In this document: piece by piece, positions 42,712 through 51,684 of the stretch | How positions within the stretch are numbered: the first letter of the stretch is position 1 | Layout of the letters: each line of letters opens with the position of its first letter | Assembly (NCBI RefSeq): GCF_025145845.1 | Contig: NZ_CP102253.1 | Span: 1,984,001-2,048,000 of the forward strand | Direction: 5' to 3' | Length of the DNA stretch: 64,000 nucleotides | Origin: Alistipes shahii WAL 8301 | Lineage (GTDB): Bacteria > Bacteroidota > Bacteroidia > Bacteroidales > Rikenellaceae | Notes under the pieces: generated by a model | Told to the model about the DNA's origin: nothing | Databases searched by the model: none | Seen by the model: the letters and a program-made list of their open reading frames with translations, nothing else | Made by a program: the position numbers and the translations under genes

Positions 42712-42754
42712 TAAGTTTTAAATACCGAACCGGCGTCTTTGGCGCCATCATACG

Positions 42755-44392
42755 ATGTACAAAAACTCGAAACACACCGTCCTCTTCCCGCTGCTGCTGG
42801 CCGCGGGAGTCGTTCTGGGCCTCGTTCTGGGCCAGTATCTGGGCCGCAACACCACCACGTCGCAGCTCAAGGGCATGCTCAGCCGCATGGCGCTGCCCAA
42901 CAACAAGCTCTCCTATACGCTCTCGCTGATCGAGAACCAGTATGTCGACTCGGTGTCGATGGACTCGCTCGCCGAGCACGTTATCCCGATGCTGGTCAAG
43001 GAGCTGGACCCCCATTCGGTCTATATCCCCGCCGCGGAAATGCAGGCTCTGAACGAACCTCTCGAAGGGGAGTTCGACGGCATCGGCGTGGTCTTCAACA
43101 TGGCCACCGACACGGTCATCGTGCTGAACGTCATTCCGCAAGGCCCGAGCGACAAGGCCGGCGTCAAGGCCGGGGACCGCATTGTCGAGATCGGCGATTC
43201 GCTTGTCGCCGGGCGAAAGATTCCCCAGAACAACGTCGTCAAAATGCTGCGCGGACCGCGCGGCACGACGGTCCGCCTCGGTCTCGAACGGCAGGGCATC
43301 TCCGACCTGGTCGAGGTCGAGGTCGTGCGCGGCGTCATTCCCATCAGGAGCATCGAATCGGCCTTCCGCATCGCCGACGGCGTGGGGTACGTCAAGCTGG
43401 GGCAGTTCGCGCGGACCACTTTCGACGAATTCCGCAAGGCGCTGGCATCGCTGCGCGCCGAAGGGGTGACGAAACTGATTTTCGACCTGCGGGGCAACAC
43501 CGGCGGGTTCCTCGATCAGGCGATCGCCGTGGCCAACGAGTTTCTGCACGAGGGCCAGCTGATCGTCTACACCGAGGACCGCCGTCACGAGCAGCTGCGC
43601 GAATACGCCGACGGCAAAGGCTCGGCGCAGGACATGGAGGTCGTGGTGCTGATCGACGAGGGAAGCGCCTCGTCGAGCGAAATTCTCGCCGGAGCGTTGC
43701 AGGACAACGACCGTGGTACGATTATTGGTCGTCGTTCGTTCGGCAAGGGTCTCGTACAGCGTCAGATACCGTACAGCGACGGATCGGCCCTGCGGCTGAC
43801 CACGGCGCGCTACTATACGCCCACGGGCCGCTCGATCCAGAAGCCCTACACGATCGGGGATGACGCGGACTACGAGGAGGATCTTTGGAACCGTTACCGG
43901 AACAACGAGTTTTTCTCGGCCGACAGCATCCATTTTGCCGACTCGCTCAAGCGGGTGACGCCGGGCGGAAAGGTGGTCTACGGAGGCGGCGGCATCATGC
44001 CGGATGTGTTCATTCCGGCCGATACGACCGACGTGACGAAGTATTTCGTCGAGGTGGCGGGCCGCAACATCTTCTACCGCTATACGATCGAGTATGCCGA
44101 CCGTCACCGTGAGGCGCTCAATGCGGTGAAGACCATTGATGAGTTGCAGGCGCTGCTCGACAGCGACAAGACCCTTGTGGATGATTTCGTCCGCTATGCC
44201 GCCCGGAAGGGCGTTGCGCCGCGCTACGGCGACATCGCCCGTTCGCGGAGGCTGATCGAGGCCCAGCTCCGGGCCTATATCGGCCGCAATACGGCGTTGG
44301 AGGACAATGGTTTTTACGCAAACATCTATCCCGTGGACAACGTCGTCGTACGCGCCATCGGGATCTTAAAGGAGGAGAATGAAAATGATTAA
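42755..44392 (+). CDS. S41 C-terminal processing protease
   Basis: 545 residues. One N-terminal membrane anchor (about 8-29), a PDZ domain (about 95-180, with GIGVVFN), and the S41 core with LGQFARTTFDEFRKAL and DLRGNTGGFLDQA. The catalytic pair is Ser304 or 306 in DEGSASSSEI and Lys331 in SFGKGLVQ. It degrades or trims proteins from their C-termini in the periplasm. The region after 350 is a long C-terminal extension typical of Bacteroidetes CtpA. Its last 14 bases overlap the next small gene. Confidence 0.92.
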   Translation: MYKNSKHTVLFPLLLAAGVVLGLVLGQYLGRNTTTSQLKGMLSRMALPNNKLSYTLSLIENQYVDSVSMDSLAEHVIPMLVKELDPHSVYIPAAEMQALNEPLEGEFDGIGVVFNMATDTVIVLNVIPQGPSDKAGVKAGDRIVEIGDSLVAGRKIPQNNVVKMLRGPRGTTVRLGLERQGISDLVEVEVVRGVIPIRSIESAFRIADGVGYVKLGQFARTTFDEFRKALASLRAEGVTKLIFDLRGNTGGFLDQAIAVANEFLHEGQLIVYTEDRRHEQLREYADGKGSAQDMEVVVLIDEGSASSSEILAGALQDNDRGTIIGRRSFGKGLVQRQIPYSDGSALRLTTARYYTPTGRSIQKPYTIGDDADYEEDLWNRYRNNEFFSADSIHFADSLKRVTPGGKVVYGGGGIMPDVFIPADTTDVTKYFVEVAGRNIFYRYTIEYADRHREALNAVKTIDELQALLDSDKTLVDDFVRYAARKGVAPRYGDIARSRRLIEAQLRAYIGRNTALEDNGFYANIYPVDNVVVRAIGILKEENEND

Positions 44393-44645
44393 AAAACTGA
44401 TCGGTATTATCGTGGCCGTGGCGGTAGTCGTCATTATCGTCGTTGCGGCCATCCGGCGCGACAACTTCCAGTCGATGGTGCGGCGCGATGAATTGTTGAA
44501 CGGCGTCGAGCCGGCCGCGGAACCTCCGCACCTGATCTCGCCCGCCGAACTCGACGTTCCGGCCGAAGGCGTCCCGGCCAAGGACGCTCCGGCTGCGGGG
44601 ACGGTCGATTCGTTGAGCATCGAAATTACGGATTCGCTTCCGTAA
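44379..44645 (+). CDS. small membrane-anchored protein coupled to S41 protease
   Basis: 88 residues: a hydrophobic segment (about 5-24), a basic patch (RRDNFQSMVRRDELL), then a Pro/Ala-rich tail. The 14-base overlap with the protease suggests translational coupling. I do not recognise a family; it could help anchor or control the protease. Start may be 44379 or 44385. Confidence 0.6.
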   Translation: MKMIKKLIGIIVAVAVVVIIVVAAIRRDNFQSMVRRDELLNGVEPAAEPPHLISPAELDVPAEGVPAKDAPAAGTVDSLSIEITDSLP

Positions 44646-44664
44646 GCCGGGATCGGTATGTATG

Positions 44665-44695
44665 AAACGGCGGCCCCGCAAGGGGCCGCCGTTTT
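44665..44695. terminator. terminator after S41 operon
   Basis: AAACGGCGGCCCC-GCAA-GGGGCCGCCGTTT with T tract, 19 bases after the stop; it also faces the convergent deoC end. Confidence 0.92.
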
Positions 44696-44764
44696 TCGTG
44701 CGTCGGGGCGGGGCGGTCCGAGAGAAACGGTCCCGCAGATCTCCGCCAGCCGGTTTCGCGCCGG

Positions 44765-45646
44765 TTAGAAGTATTTGACCTCCGAGCCTTCGATGGCTGA
44801 AAGAATGTTGTTCGCGGCCGAAGAGGCTCCGATGCGGAACAACTCCGTCGTGAGCCACTCTTTGCCGAGTATCTCCTCGACGATCGTGTAGTAGAGCGCG
44901 GCGTCTTCGGCCGTGCGGACCCCGCCTGCGGCCTTGAAACCGACCTTGCGGCCCGTTTTGTCGTAGTAGTCCCGGATCGCCTGGCACATCACCACGGCGG
45001 CCTCGGGCGTTGCGGCCACGTCGATCTTGCCCGTCGAGGTCTTCACGAAATCGGCCCCTGCCAGCATCGACAGCAGCGACGCCTTGCGGATCAGCTCGGG
45101 GGTTTTCAGCGCTCCCGACTCGATGATCACCTTCAGCACCACATCGTCGTCCATCTCCGTGCGGATCACCTCCACCTCGTTGGCCGCCTCGTCGTATTCG
45201 CCCGTGAGCATGCGCCCCACGTTGAGGACGATGTCCACCTCGTCGGCGCCGTTCTCCACGGCCATCGCCACTTCGAGGGCCTTCACTTCGAGAAAGGTCT
45301 GCGCCGCGGGAAATCCCCCGCCGACGCTCGTGATCTTCATCGGCGTGCCGTCCACGGCCAGCCCCACGGTCTCGACGAACGAGGGATAGATGCAGATCGA
45401 AGCCACGTTGGGAATGTGGGGGTATTTTTGGTAGAACTCCGCGGCCTTGCGGGCGAATTCCGTGACGGATTTCACCGAATCGTTGCACGACAGCGTCGTG
45501 AGGTCGATGGCCGAGTAGCAGAATTTGTAGACCTCGGTGTTGTGGTTGCGGGCCTCTGCGGCCTTGCGGATGCGTGCGACCTCTTCGTCGACTTGCGATG
45601 CGCTCCACGCCGGGGCGTATTCTTTCAGATGGTTGGCGTATTCCAT
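44765..45646 (-). CDS. deoC: deoxyribose-phosphate aldolase
   Basis: 293 residues, the longer DeoC type. TIM barrel with the Schiff-base Lys in ADFVKTSTGK, a second Lys in KVGFKAAGGVRT, and the Asp/Cys region at ICIYPSFV and EVDIVLNVG. It splits 2-deoxyribose 5-phosphate into glyceraldehyde 3-phosphate and acetaldehyde in nucleoside salvage. Alone here, with no other deo genes. Promoter not clear. Confidence 0.94.
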   Translation of the reverse strand: MEYANHLKEYAPAWSASQVDEEVARIRKAAEARNHNTEVYKFCYSAIDLTTLSCNDSVKSVTEFARKAAEFYQKYPHIPNVASICIYPSFVETVGLAVDGTPMKITSVGGGFPAAQTFLEVKALEVAMAVENGADEVDIVLNVGRMLTGEYDEAANEVEVIRTEMDDDVVLKVIIESGALKTPELIRKASLLSMLAGADFVKTSTGKIDVAATPEAAVVMCQAIRDYYDKTGRKVGFKAAGGVRTAEDAALYYTIVEEILGKEWLTTELFRIGASSAANNILSAIEGSEVKYF

Positions 45647-45830
45647 ACGATCGTGTTTTTTACAAAATTAGAAAAATTATTCGATCCCGCATCGTTTCCG
45701 GATCAATTATTTTAACGGTGTCCGACATCGGCCGCCGCCCGGACGCGGCACCGGGGATGGCGCCGGGCCGTTTCTCCGAAAAACGGATGCACCTGCGCTT
45801 TTGCTGCGGGGTACACGGGGCAGGATGCAA

Positions 45831-45868
45831 AAAAAGAGCCTGAACCCTCTCGGGCCAGACTCTTTTTT
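45831..45868 (-). terminator. terminator after OmpA-like/TPR lipoprotein gene
   Basis: AAAAAAGAG and CTCTTTTTT close a hairpin with an inner GGCC/GAGGG stem, 16 bases beyond the stop at 45884, with a T tract on the minus strand. Confidence 0.85.
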
Positions 45869-45883
45869 ATCCGATGAAGCCGA

Positions 45884-47617
45884 TTACTTCTTCAGCGCCT
45901 TCAGGTTGATGTCCTTGGCGGCCTTCTGGGCCAGCGCGGGATTCTTCGAAACGGCGCTCTTCAGCTGGGCCTCTGCGGTCTTCAGGTCGCCTTCCTTGGC
46001 GGCGATAACGGCGCGCAGGTAGTCGGCGTCGGCCGAGTTGTCCTTGGCGATGGCCTTCTTGGCGCCGGCCAGATCGTTCGACTGAACCAGGGCGATGGCT
46101 GCGTTGTAGCCTTCGAGGTTCTTGGCGGCAGCCTTGTAGTCGCCTTCGGCGGCAGCCATGGCAGCCTTGGCCTGGGCGTCGGCGGCAGCGGCGTACTTCT
46201 TGGCCTCTGCCGTGTTGCCGTTAGCCAGGTTGGCGAGCAGCAGGTTCTTGCTCAGCTCCTTCGACGAATCCAGCTTGGCAGCCTTCTCGAACGATTTCAG
46301 AGCGGCGGCCTTGTCGCCGGCCTGCGTCTGGGCAACGCCGAGGTTGTTCCATACGCGGGCGTCGTTGAACTTCTTCGAAGCGGCGGTCAGGATGGCAACC
46401 TGCTCCTCGGCTCCGTTGGCCAACTCCTGGGCGGCATAGAGGTACTGCTCTACGGTCAGGTCGCCGCCGTTGCGGTATGCAGCCATGATCTCGGCGTCGG
46501 TCAGACCCTGGAGGTCGGTGCTGTTGACGATCTGCGAGCGGCGCAGTTCGGGAAGGATGTCCTTCTTCAGCTCGTTGAATACGGTCGACATGTTCTTGAT
46601 CTCGGTCTCACGCTCTGCGGGCGAGTTGTAGAGGCTCAACACCTGGAGAATGAGGTTCTTGTCCTTGATGTCCGACTTCTCGACCAGCTCCTTGAAGCCG
46701 TCCCAGTCTTCGCCGTAAGCGGCGGCGTCGATGTCCAGACCGGCGTCCTTGAGCAGCTTGGCAACGACCTTCTTACCCGATTCGCTGCGCTTCTTCGAAA
46801 GCGTGTCGTTGAACTTCACCGGACCGTCGGGCGAAGCGTAGCCCTTCACGGCGATGTTCTGCGTGGCGCGGTCGTTCGTGAGGTTCTTGTCCACGTTCTC
46901 CTTGAATGCGCCGAGGTTGGCGTTCTTCTCGTTCTTCTTCGTCACGACCGACGAGTTGATGGCGTAGAGCAGGTCGGTCTTGTCGACTACCGTGGTGACC
47001 TTCTTGTAGTTGTTGGCCATCTGATCCATCAGGTCGCCGTACTTGAGGTCCTTTTGCAGGGTGTTCAGGCCGTAAGCTACCGTCAGGCCGAATTCCTTGG
47101 CGATGGCAGCCTTGGCAGCGGCGTCGTTGCCGGCCAGCACGGCAGCCTGCTCCTTGGTGGGGATGGCGCCGGTGTTCAGGTTGACGAGCACGAACTCCTT
47201 GGCCTTGCCTTTCGGGCACTTGATCTCGGCGCGGAGCTGCAGGGCGCACTGGTCCATGCGGGGATCGTACGGGAACTCGACGTGCTGCGTGTAATTGCCG
47301 CCGTTGCTCATGTCTACGACTGCATAGTTCTCGTCCACCTTCGAACCCTGGTAGTATTGGGTGGCGCCGGCCACTTCGCCGCCTTCGAATACGATGACGG
47401 GAGTAACTTTGATGATGGCTTTCTTGTTGAAATACTCAACGGGGAAGGTTACATTGATGTCTGCGGCAACCGTGCCGTTGTTCAGCGTCAGGATCTCGGG
47501 GGTGACCGTCAGCTTGATGTCGTCCCGGTTCTTGGCCATCTTCTTGAAGCAGTTGCAGCTCGAGAATGCCAGTGCGGCAGCTACGAGCACAACGCTCAAT
47601 TTCATTAAGTTTTTCAT
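45884..47617 (-). CDS. OmpA-like/TPR envelope lipoprotein
   Basis: 577 residues. Lipoprotein signal with Cys21 (AFSSC). Residues 35-160 are beta-rich; about 225-330 contain an OmpA-C-like module with VKGYASPDGPVKFNDTLSKKRSESGKKV, the peptidoglycan-binding signature; about 395-577 are TPR-like helices rich in Ala and Lys (ARVWNNLGVAQTQAGDKAAALKSFEKAAKLD). It probably ties the outer membrane to peptidoglycan and scaffolds partners. Codon use is regular and the leader is long, fitting high expression. No operon partner. Confidence 0.8.
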   Translation of the reverse strand: MKNLMKLSVVLVAAALAFSSCNCFKKMAKNRDDIKLTVTPEILTLNNGTVAADINVTFPVEYFNKKAIIKVTPVIVFEGGEVAGATQYYQGSKVDENYAVVDMSNGGNYTQHVEFPYDPRMDQCALQLRAEIKCPKGKAKEFVLVNLNTGAIPTKEQAAVLAGNDAAAKAAIAKEFGLTVAYGLNTLQKDLKYGDLMDQMANNYKKVTTVVDKTDLLYAINSSVVTKKNEKNANLGAFKENVDKNLTNDRATQNIAVKGYASPDGPVKFNDTLSKKRSESGKKVVAKLLKDAGLDIDAAAYGEDWDGFKELVEKSDIKDKNLILQVLSLYNSPAERETEIKNMSTVFNELKKDILPELRRSQIVNSTDLQGLTDAEIMAAYRNGGDLTVEQYLYAAQELANGAEEQVAILTAASKKFNDARVWNNLGVAQTQAGDKAAALKSFEKAAKLDSSKELSKNLLLANLANGNTAEAKKYAAAADAQAKAAMAAAEGDYKAAAKNLEGYNAAIALVQSNDLAGAKKAIAKDNSADADYLRAVIAAKEGDLKTAEAQLKSAVSKNPALAQKAAKDINLKALKK

Positions 47618-47694
47618 AATAGGTAAAAGTTAATGTGTTTATTTTGAATTTGTTTGCCTCTTTCGTTCGTTCCGCCGCCTCTCTGTCCGCCCGC

Positions 47695-47736
47695 TGTCCG
47701 TTCTTCGTTGTCCGTTCTTCGTTGTCCGTTCTTCGT
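47695..47736. repeat. three 14-bp tandem repeats in 5' leader
   Basis: TGTCCGTTCTTCGT occurs three times head to tail, then a partial copy (TGTCCGT). It lies between the lipoprotein ATG and its likely -7 element, so it is transcribed as leader. No coding role is apparent. Confidence 0.85.
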
Positions 47737-47776
47737 TGTCCGTCCGTGCAGGCGCTTGCCGGGCTGCGGAACAGTG

Positions 47777-47784
47777 CAAATATA
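47777..47784 (-). promoter_or_regulatory. -7 element for OmpA-like lipoprotein gene
   Basis: CAAATATA on the plus strand is TATATTTG on the gene strand. It predicts a leader of about 150 bases that includes the 14-bp tandem repeats. Confidence 0.55.
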
Positions 47785-47865
47785 GAAAACTCTTGCTGAT
47801 TATGCAATATTCCGGACGGAAATCAACGCTTTTTTCCGTCCGAAATATCCACATTAACAGTCTTT

Positions 47866-50109
47866 TTATTCCTCTTTGTGCTCGTGGCGCTCCCGGCGTT
47901 CGCCGCGGTCGCGGCGTTCGCCACGCTCACCGCGCTCGGGACGCGGACGGCGCTCACGTTCCACATAGCCTTCGGGCTTGGGCAGAAGCGCCTTGCGCGA
48001 CAGTTTGAGCTTGTTGGTCTTGGGGTCTACGCCGATCAGCTTGACGTCGATCTCGTCGCCCTCTTTCAGACCCGTCTCCTCCATGGTCTCGAAACGCTTG
48101 TAGTCGATCTCCGAGATGTGGAGCAGGGCGTCCTTGCCCGGCATGATCTCGACGAATGCGCCGAAGGCGACGATCGAGCGGACTTTGCCGTGGTACGTCT
48201 CGCCCACTTCGGGGATGGCCACGATGGCCTTGATGCGGGCCAGCGCTCCGTCGAGGGCCTCCTTGTCGATGCCGAAGATGTCCACGATGCCCTTGTTGTC
48301 CACCTCCGTGATGGTGATGGTGGTGTTGGTGGTCTTCTGGATGTCCTGGATCACCTTTCCGCCCGGGCCGATAACCGGACCGATCATATCCTGCGGAATG
48401 ACGATCTGCACGATGCGCGGCACGCAGGGCTTGTAGTCCTCGCGCGGCTCGGCGATGCACTCGGTGAGTTTGCCGAGGATGTGCATGCGGCCTTTGCGGG
48501 CCTGCTCCAGCGCGGCGGCCAGCACCTCGTAGGAGAGTCCGTCGACCTTGATGTCCATCTGCGTGGCGGTGATGCCGTCTTTGGTTCCCGTCACCTTGAA
48601 GTCCATGTCGCCCAGGTGGTCCTCATCGCCCAGGATGTCCGACAGCACGGCCCATTTGCCGGTTTCGGAATCGGAGATCAGACCCATGGCGATACCCGAC
48701 ACGGGTTTGCGGAGCTTCACGCCGGCGTCCATCAGCGCGAGGGTTCCGGCGCAGACCGTGGCCATCGACGACGAGCCGTTCGACTCGAGGATATCCGACA
48801 CGACGCGCACGGCGTAGGGGTTGTCCTCGCCCAGCGGAATCATCGGCTTCAGGGCGCGCCATGCCAGGTGGCCGTGGCCGATTTCGCGGCGCGAGAGGCC
48901 GCGGGCGGCCTTGGCTTCGCCCGTCGAGAAGGGCGGGAAGTTATAGTGGAGCACGAACTGCTCGGTGCCCTGCACGAGCACCTCGTCCTTGACCTTTTCG
49001 TCGAGTTTCGTGCCGAGCGTAACGGTCGTCAGCGACTGCGTTTCGCCGCGGGTGAAGATCGCCGAGCCGTGGGCTGCGGGCAGGTAGCCCACCTCGCACC
49101 AGATCGGGCGGATCTCGTCGGTCTTGCGGCCGTCGAGACGGACGCCTTCGTCGAGGATCATGTTGCGCATGGCCTTCTTCTGCACGTCGTCGTGGAAATA
49201 TTTGTGGATCAGCGGCGCCTTCTCGATCAGCTCTTCTTCCGAATAGCGGGCTGCGAACTCGGCTTCGAGCGCGTTGAACTTGTCTTCGCGCTCGTGCTTC
49301 ATCGTGCCGCTCGTGGCGATGGCGTAGGCCTTGTCGTAAAGCTCTCTGATGATCGTCTGACGCAGTTCTTCGTCGTTGACCTCGTGGCAGTAGGTGCGTT
49401 TCACGTCCTTGCCCAACTCCTTCGACAGCTCGATCTGTACGGCGCAGTGCTTCTTGATCTCCTCGTGCGCGAACTTGATGGCGCCGAGCATCACCTCTTC
49501 CGAAACCTCCTTCATCTCGCCCTCGACCATCAGGATGTTGTCGATCGTACCGCCGACCATGATGTCCAGGTCGCATTCGGGCATCTCCGAATAGGTGGGG
49601 TTGATGGCGTATTCGCCGTTGCGGCGTACGACGCGGACCTCCGAGATGGGGCCGCCGAAGGGAATGTCCGATACGGCCAGCGCCGCCGAGGCGGCCAGAC
49701 CGGCCAGCGCGTCGGGCTGAATATCCTTGTCCGCCGAGATGAGGTTGACCGTCACGTAGACTTCGGCGTGGTAATCCGCGGGGAACAGGGGCCGGAGGGC
49801 GCGGTCGATCAGGCGGGCGACGAGCACCTCGCTGTCGTTGGCGCGCGCTTCGCGCTTCATGAAACCGCCGGGGAAGCGGCCTACGGCGGCGTACTTCTCC
49901 TTGTATTCGACCTGGAGGGGCATGAAATCGGTGTCGGGTTTTGCATCCTTTGCGGCCACGACGGTTCCGAGCAGCATCGTGTCGCCCATCTTGACGACGA
50001 CCGAGCCGTCGGCCTGCTTGGCCAGTTTGCCCGTCTCGATCTCGATCTGGCGACCGTCGGCCAGCGTGATGATCTTGCGGACTGCGTTGTACAGCTTCTT
50101 TTCTTCCAT
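47866..50109 (-). CDS. pnp: polynucleotide phosphorylase
   Basis: 747 residues from Met 50109. Two RNase PH domains joined by the helical linker, then KH (VIGPGGKVIQDIQ) and S1 (YHGKVRSIVAFGAFVEIMPGKDALLHISEI) domains. The active-site segment SDILGDEDHLGDMDFKV is intact. The protein ends in an Arg/Glu-rich tail (RRPRPERGERGERRDRGERR) that may bind RNA or RNase partners. It degrades RNA 3' to 5' with phosphate. rpsO lies 93 bases upstream with a hairpin between, as in many bacteria. Confidence 0.97.
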   Translation of the reverse strand: MEEKKLYNAVRKIITLADGRQIEIETGKLAKQADGSVVVKMGDTMLLGTVVAAKDAKPDTDFMPLQVEYKEKYAAVGRFPGGFMKREARANDSEVLVARLIDRALRPLFPADYHAEVYVTVNLISADKDIQPDALAGLAASAALAVSDIPFGGPISEVRVVRRNGEYAINPTYSEMPECDLDIMVGGTIDNILMVEGEMKEVSEEVMLGAIKFAHEEIKKHCAVQIELSKELGKDVKRTYCHEVNDEELRQTIIRELYDKAYAIATSGTMKHEREDKFNALEAEFAARYSEEELIEKAPLIHKYFHDDVQKKAMRNMILDEGVRLDGRKTDEIRPIWCEVGYLPAAHGSAIFTRGETQSLTTVTLGTKLDEKVKDEVLVQGTEQFVLHYNFPPFSTGEAKAARGLSRREIGHGHLAWRALKPMIPLGEDNPYAVRVVSDILESNGSSSMATVCAGTLALMDAGVKLRKPVSGIAMGLISDSETGKWAVLSDILGDEDHLGDMDFKVTGTKDGITATQMDIKVDGLSYEVLAAALEQARKGRMHILGKLTECIAEPREDYKPCVPRIVQIVIPQDMIGPVIGPGGKVIQDIQKTTNTTITITEVDNKGIVDIFGIDKEALDGALARIKAIVAIPEVGETYHGKVRSIVAFGAFVEIMPGKDALLHISEIDYKRFETMEETGLKEGDEIDVKLIGVDPKTNKLKLSRKALLPKPEGYVERERRPRPERGERGERRDRGERRERHEHKEE

Positions 50110-50154
50110 AAAAATTTTAAACCTATAATGTTTTCGAATTGTTTTTCGCAACGA

Positions 50155-50191
50155 AAATGAAGGCAACCCCTCTCGGGAATTGCCTCCATTT
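50155..50191 (-). terminator. hairpin between rpsO and pnp
   Basis: AAATGGAGGCAA pairs with TTGCCTTCATTT with one mismatch, followed by TCGTT on the minus strand, starting 11 bases after the rpsO stop. Probably a terminator or attenuator that tunes pnp readthrough. Confidence 0.7.
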
Positions 50192-50202
50192 CTTCCTCGG
50201 GA

Positions 50203-50475
50203 CTACTTGCGGAGATTCAGCGTCTTCACGATTGCGCGGTAGCGCTCGATGTCGACCTCCTTCAGGTATTCCAGCAACGCGCGGCGCTTGCCGACCAGGC
50301 GCAGCAGTGCGCGCTGGGTTCCGAAGTCGTGCTTGTTGCTTTTGAGGTGTTCCGTAAGGTGGCTGATACGGTAGGAAAACAACGCGATCTGACTTTCGGG
50401 CGAACCCGTGTCGGTGTTAGACTTGCCGTACTGGCCGAAAAGCTCCTGCTTTTTCTCAGCTGTTAAATAAGCCAT
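50203..50475 (-). CDS. rpsO: ribosomal protein S15
   Basis: 90 residues, standard length (89-90 in most bacteria). TGSPESQIALFSYRISHLTEHLK and HDFGTQRALLRLVGKRRALLEYL are the conserved 16S-rRNA-binding helices. Part of the 30S platform. Transcribed toward pnp. Confidence 0.98.
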   Translation of the reverse strand: MAYLTAEKKQELFGQYGKSNTDTGSPESQIALFSYRISHLTEHLKSNKHDFGTQRALLRLVGKRRALLEYLKEVDIERYRAIVKTLNLRK

Positions 50476-50557
50476 TGTGTAAATTTATTTTACGTTCCAC
50501 TCTACGACGCATCCCCCTTACCGTGGATAACGCCAGAGCGTTCCGCAAAGGTACGAA

Positions 50558-50585
50558 ATAATTCATAATTCATAATTCATAATTC
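50558..50585. repeat. four 7-bp tandem repeats (ATAATTC)
   Basis: ATAATTC repeated four times, then ACAATTA, in the AT-rich spacer between rpsO and apbE. Confidence 0.8.
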
Positions 50586-50637
50586 ACAATTATTTTCAAT
50601 TTGGCGTCTAATAATAACAAATTAATCGAGAAAATCG

Positions 50638-50645
50638 TATTTTTG
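50638..50645 (+). promoter_or_regulatory. -7 element TATTTTTG for apbE
   Basis: A TAnnTTTG match 20 bases before the apbE ATG at 50666; it predicts a leader of about 14 bases. No TTTG at the right distance upstream. Confidence 0.5.
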
Positions 50646-50665
50646 CGGCTAAACAAGTGAAAATT

Positions 50666-51676
50666 ATGGGGAAAACGGGTGTGCGCGGAACTTTCGCCGC
50701 GCTTGTCGCCGCGGTGTTGTGCGGCTGCGGGAGCGAGCCGGATTTCGTCACCGTCGACGGGACGATGCTCGGCACGACGCTGCATGTGGTGGCCGACGTG
50801 AAGGGCGTCTCGCGGCAGCGTCTCTATGCGGCCGTCATGGAGCTGGACCGCGAGGCCAAGGCGTCGATGTCGATTTACGATTCGACGTCGCTCGTGAGCC
50901 GTCTGAACCGCAACGAGACCGACAGCGTCGACCGTCATATCGCCTTCAACCTGCATCTGGCCGACAGCATTGGCGCGTTGAGCGACGGGCGTTACGACGT
51001 GACCGTCAAGCCGCTGGTCGAGGCGTGGGGCTTCGCCGGCCGGGAGCGCGCCGAAAACCCGAACGTCGATTCGATCCTCGAATTCGTGGGCCGCGAAAAG
51101 GTCCGCGTCGAGGGAGGGCGGCTGGTGAAGGACGACCCGCGCGTGCAGCTGGACTTCAACTCCGTGGCGAAAGGCTATACGGTCGATCTGCTGGCCGGAC
51201 TGGTCGAGAAATACGGGGCTGAAAACTACATCGTCGACATCGGCGGCGAGGTCCGCTGCCGGGGACTCAACCGGCAGGGCCGGGCGTGGCGCATCGGCGT
51301 CGAAACGCCTTTCGACGGCAACATGTCGGACGGCGAATACCTCCAGAAACGGATTCAGATGACCGGCGGCGGGCTGGCCACCTCGGGCAACTACCGCCGT
51401 TTCTACCTCGACGGGGAGGGCAACAAGGTCGCCCACACCATCGACCCCCGCACGGGGCGCAGCGCCCTGTCGCGCCTGCTGTCGGTGACCGTTGCGGCTC
51501 CGACCTGCGCCGAGGCCGACGCGCTGGGGACCATGTTTCTGGCGATGGGCGCCGACGATGCGCTGGCGGCCGTGGAACGGATGCCCGGCGTGAAGGCGTA
51601 CTTCATCCTGGCGGGTGACGGCGGAGAGTACGAGGAGTACGTCTCGCCGGCCATGGAAGCGTTGATTCTGAAATAG
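50666..51676 (+). CDS. apbE: FAD:protein FMN transferase (ApbE) lipoprotein
   Basis: 336 residues from ATG 50666. Lipoprotein signal with Cys21 (VLCGCG). Conserved ApbE blocks: DFNSVAKGYTVD, IVDIGGEVRC, GGGLATSGNYRRF and HTIDPRTG, which bind FAD and Mg2+. It attaches FMN to Thr in NqrB, NqrC and RnfG subunits of periplasm-facing flavoproteins. A GTG at 50657 is a less likely start. The lipid kinase starts 8 bases downstream, so the two share a transcript. Confidence 0.93.
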   Translation: MGKTGVRGTFAALVAAVLCGCGSEPDFVTVDGTMLGTTLHVVADVKGVSRQRLYAAVMELDREAKASMSIYDSTSLVSRLNRNETDSVDRHIAFNLHLADSIGALSDGRYDVTVKPLVEAWGFAGRERAENPNVDSILEFVGREKVRVEGGRLVKDDPRVQLDFNSVAKGYTVDLLAGLVEKYGAENYIVDIGGEVRCRGLNRQGRAWRIGVETPFDGNMSDGEYLQKRIQMTGGGLATSGNYRRFYLDGEGNKVAHTIDPRTGRSALSRLLSVTVAAPTCAEADALGTMFLAMGADDALAAVERMPGVKAYFILAGDGGEYEEYVSPAMEALILK

Positions 51677-51684
51677 CGAGATAA

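Noticed and set aside
47695..47736. CRISPR-like repeats
   Set aside because: The 14-base copies are directly adjacent with no spacers, and no cas gene is present.
47878..50160. 760-codon open frame opposite pnp
   Set aside because: The pnp frame is unmistakable; the antisense frame has no recognisable motifs and starts inside the pnp tail.
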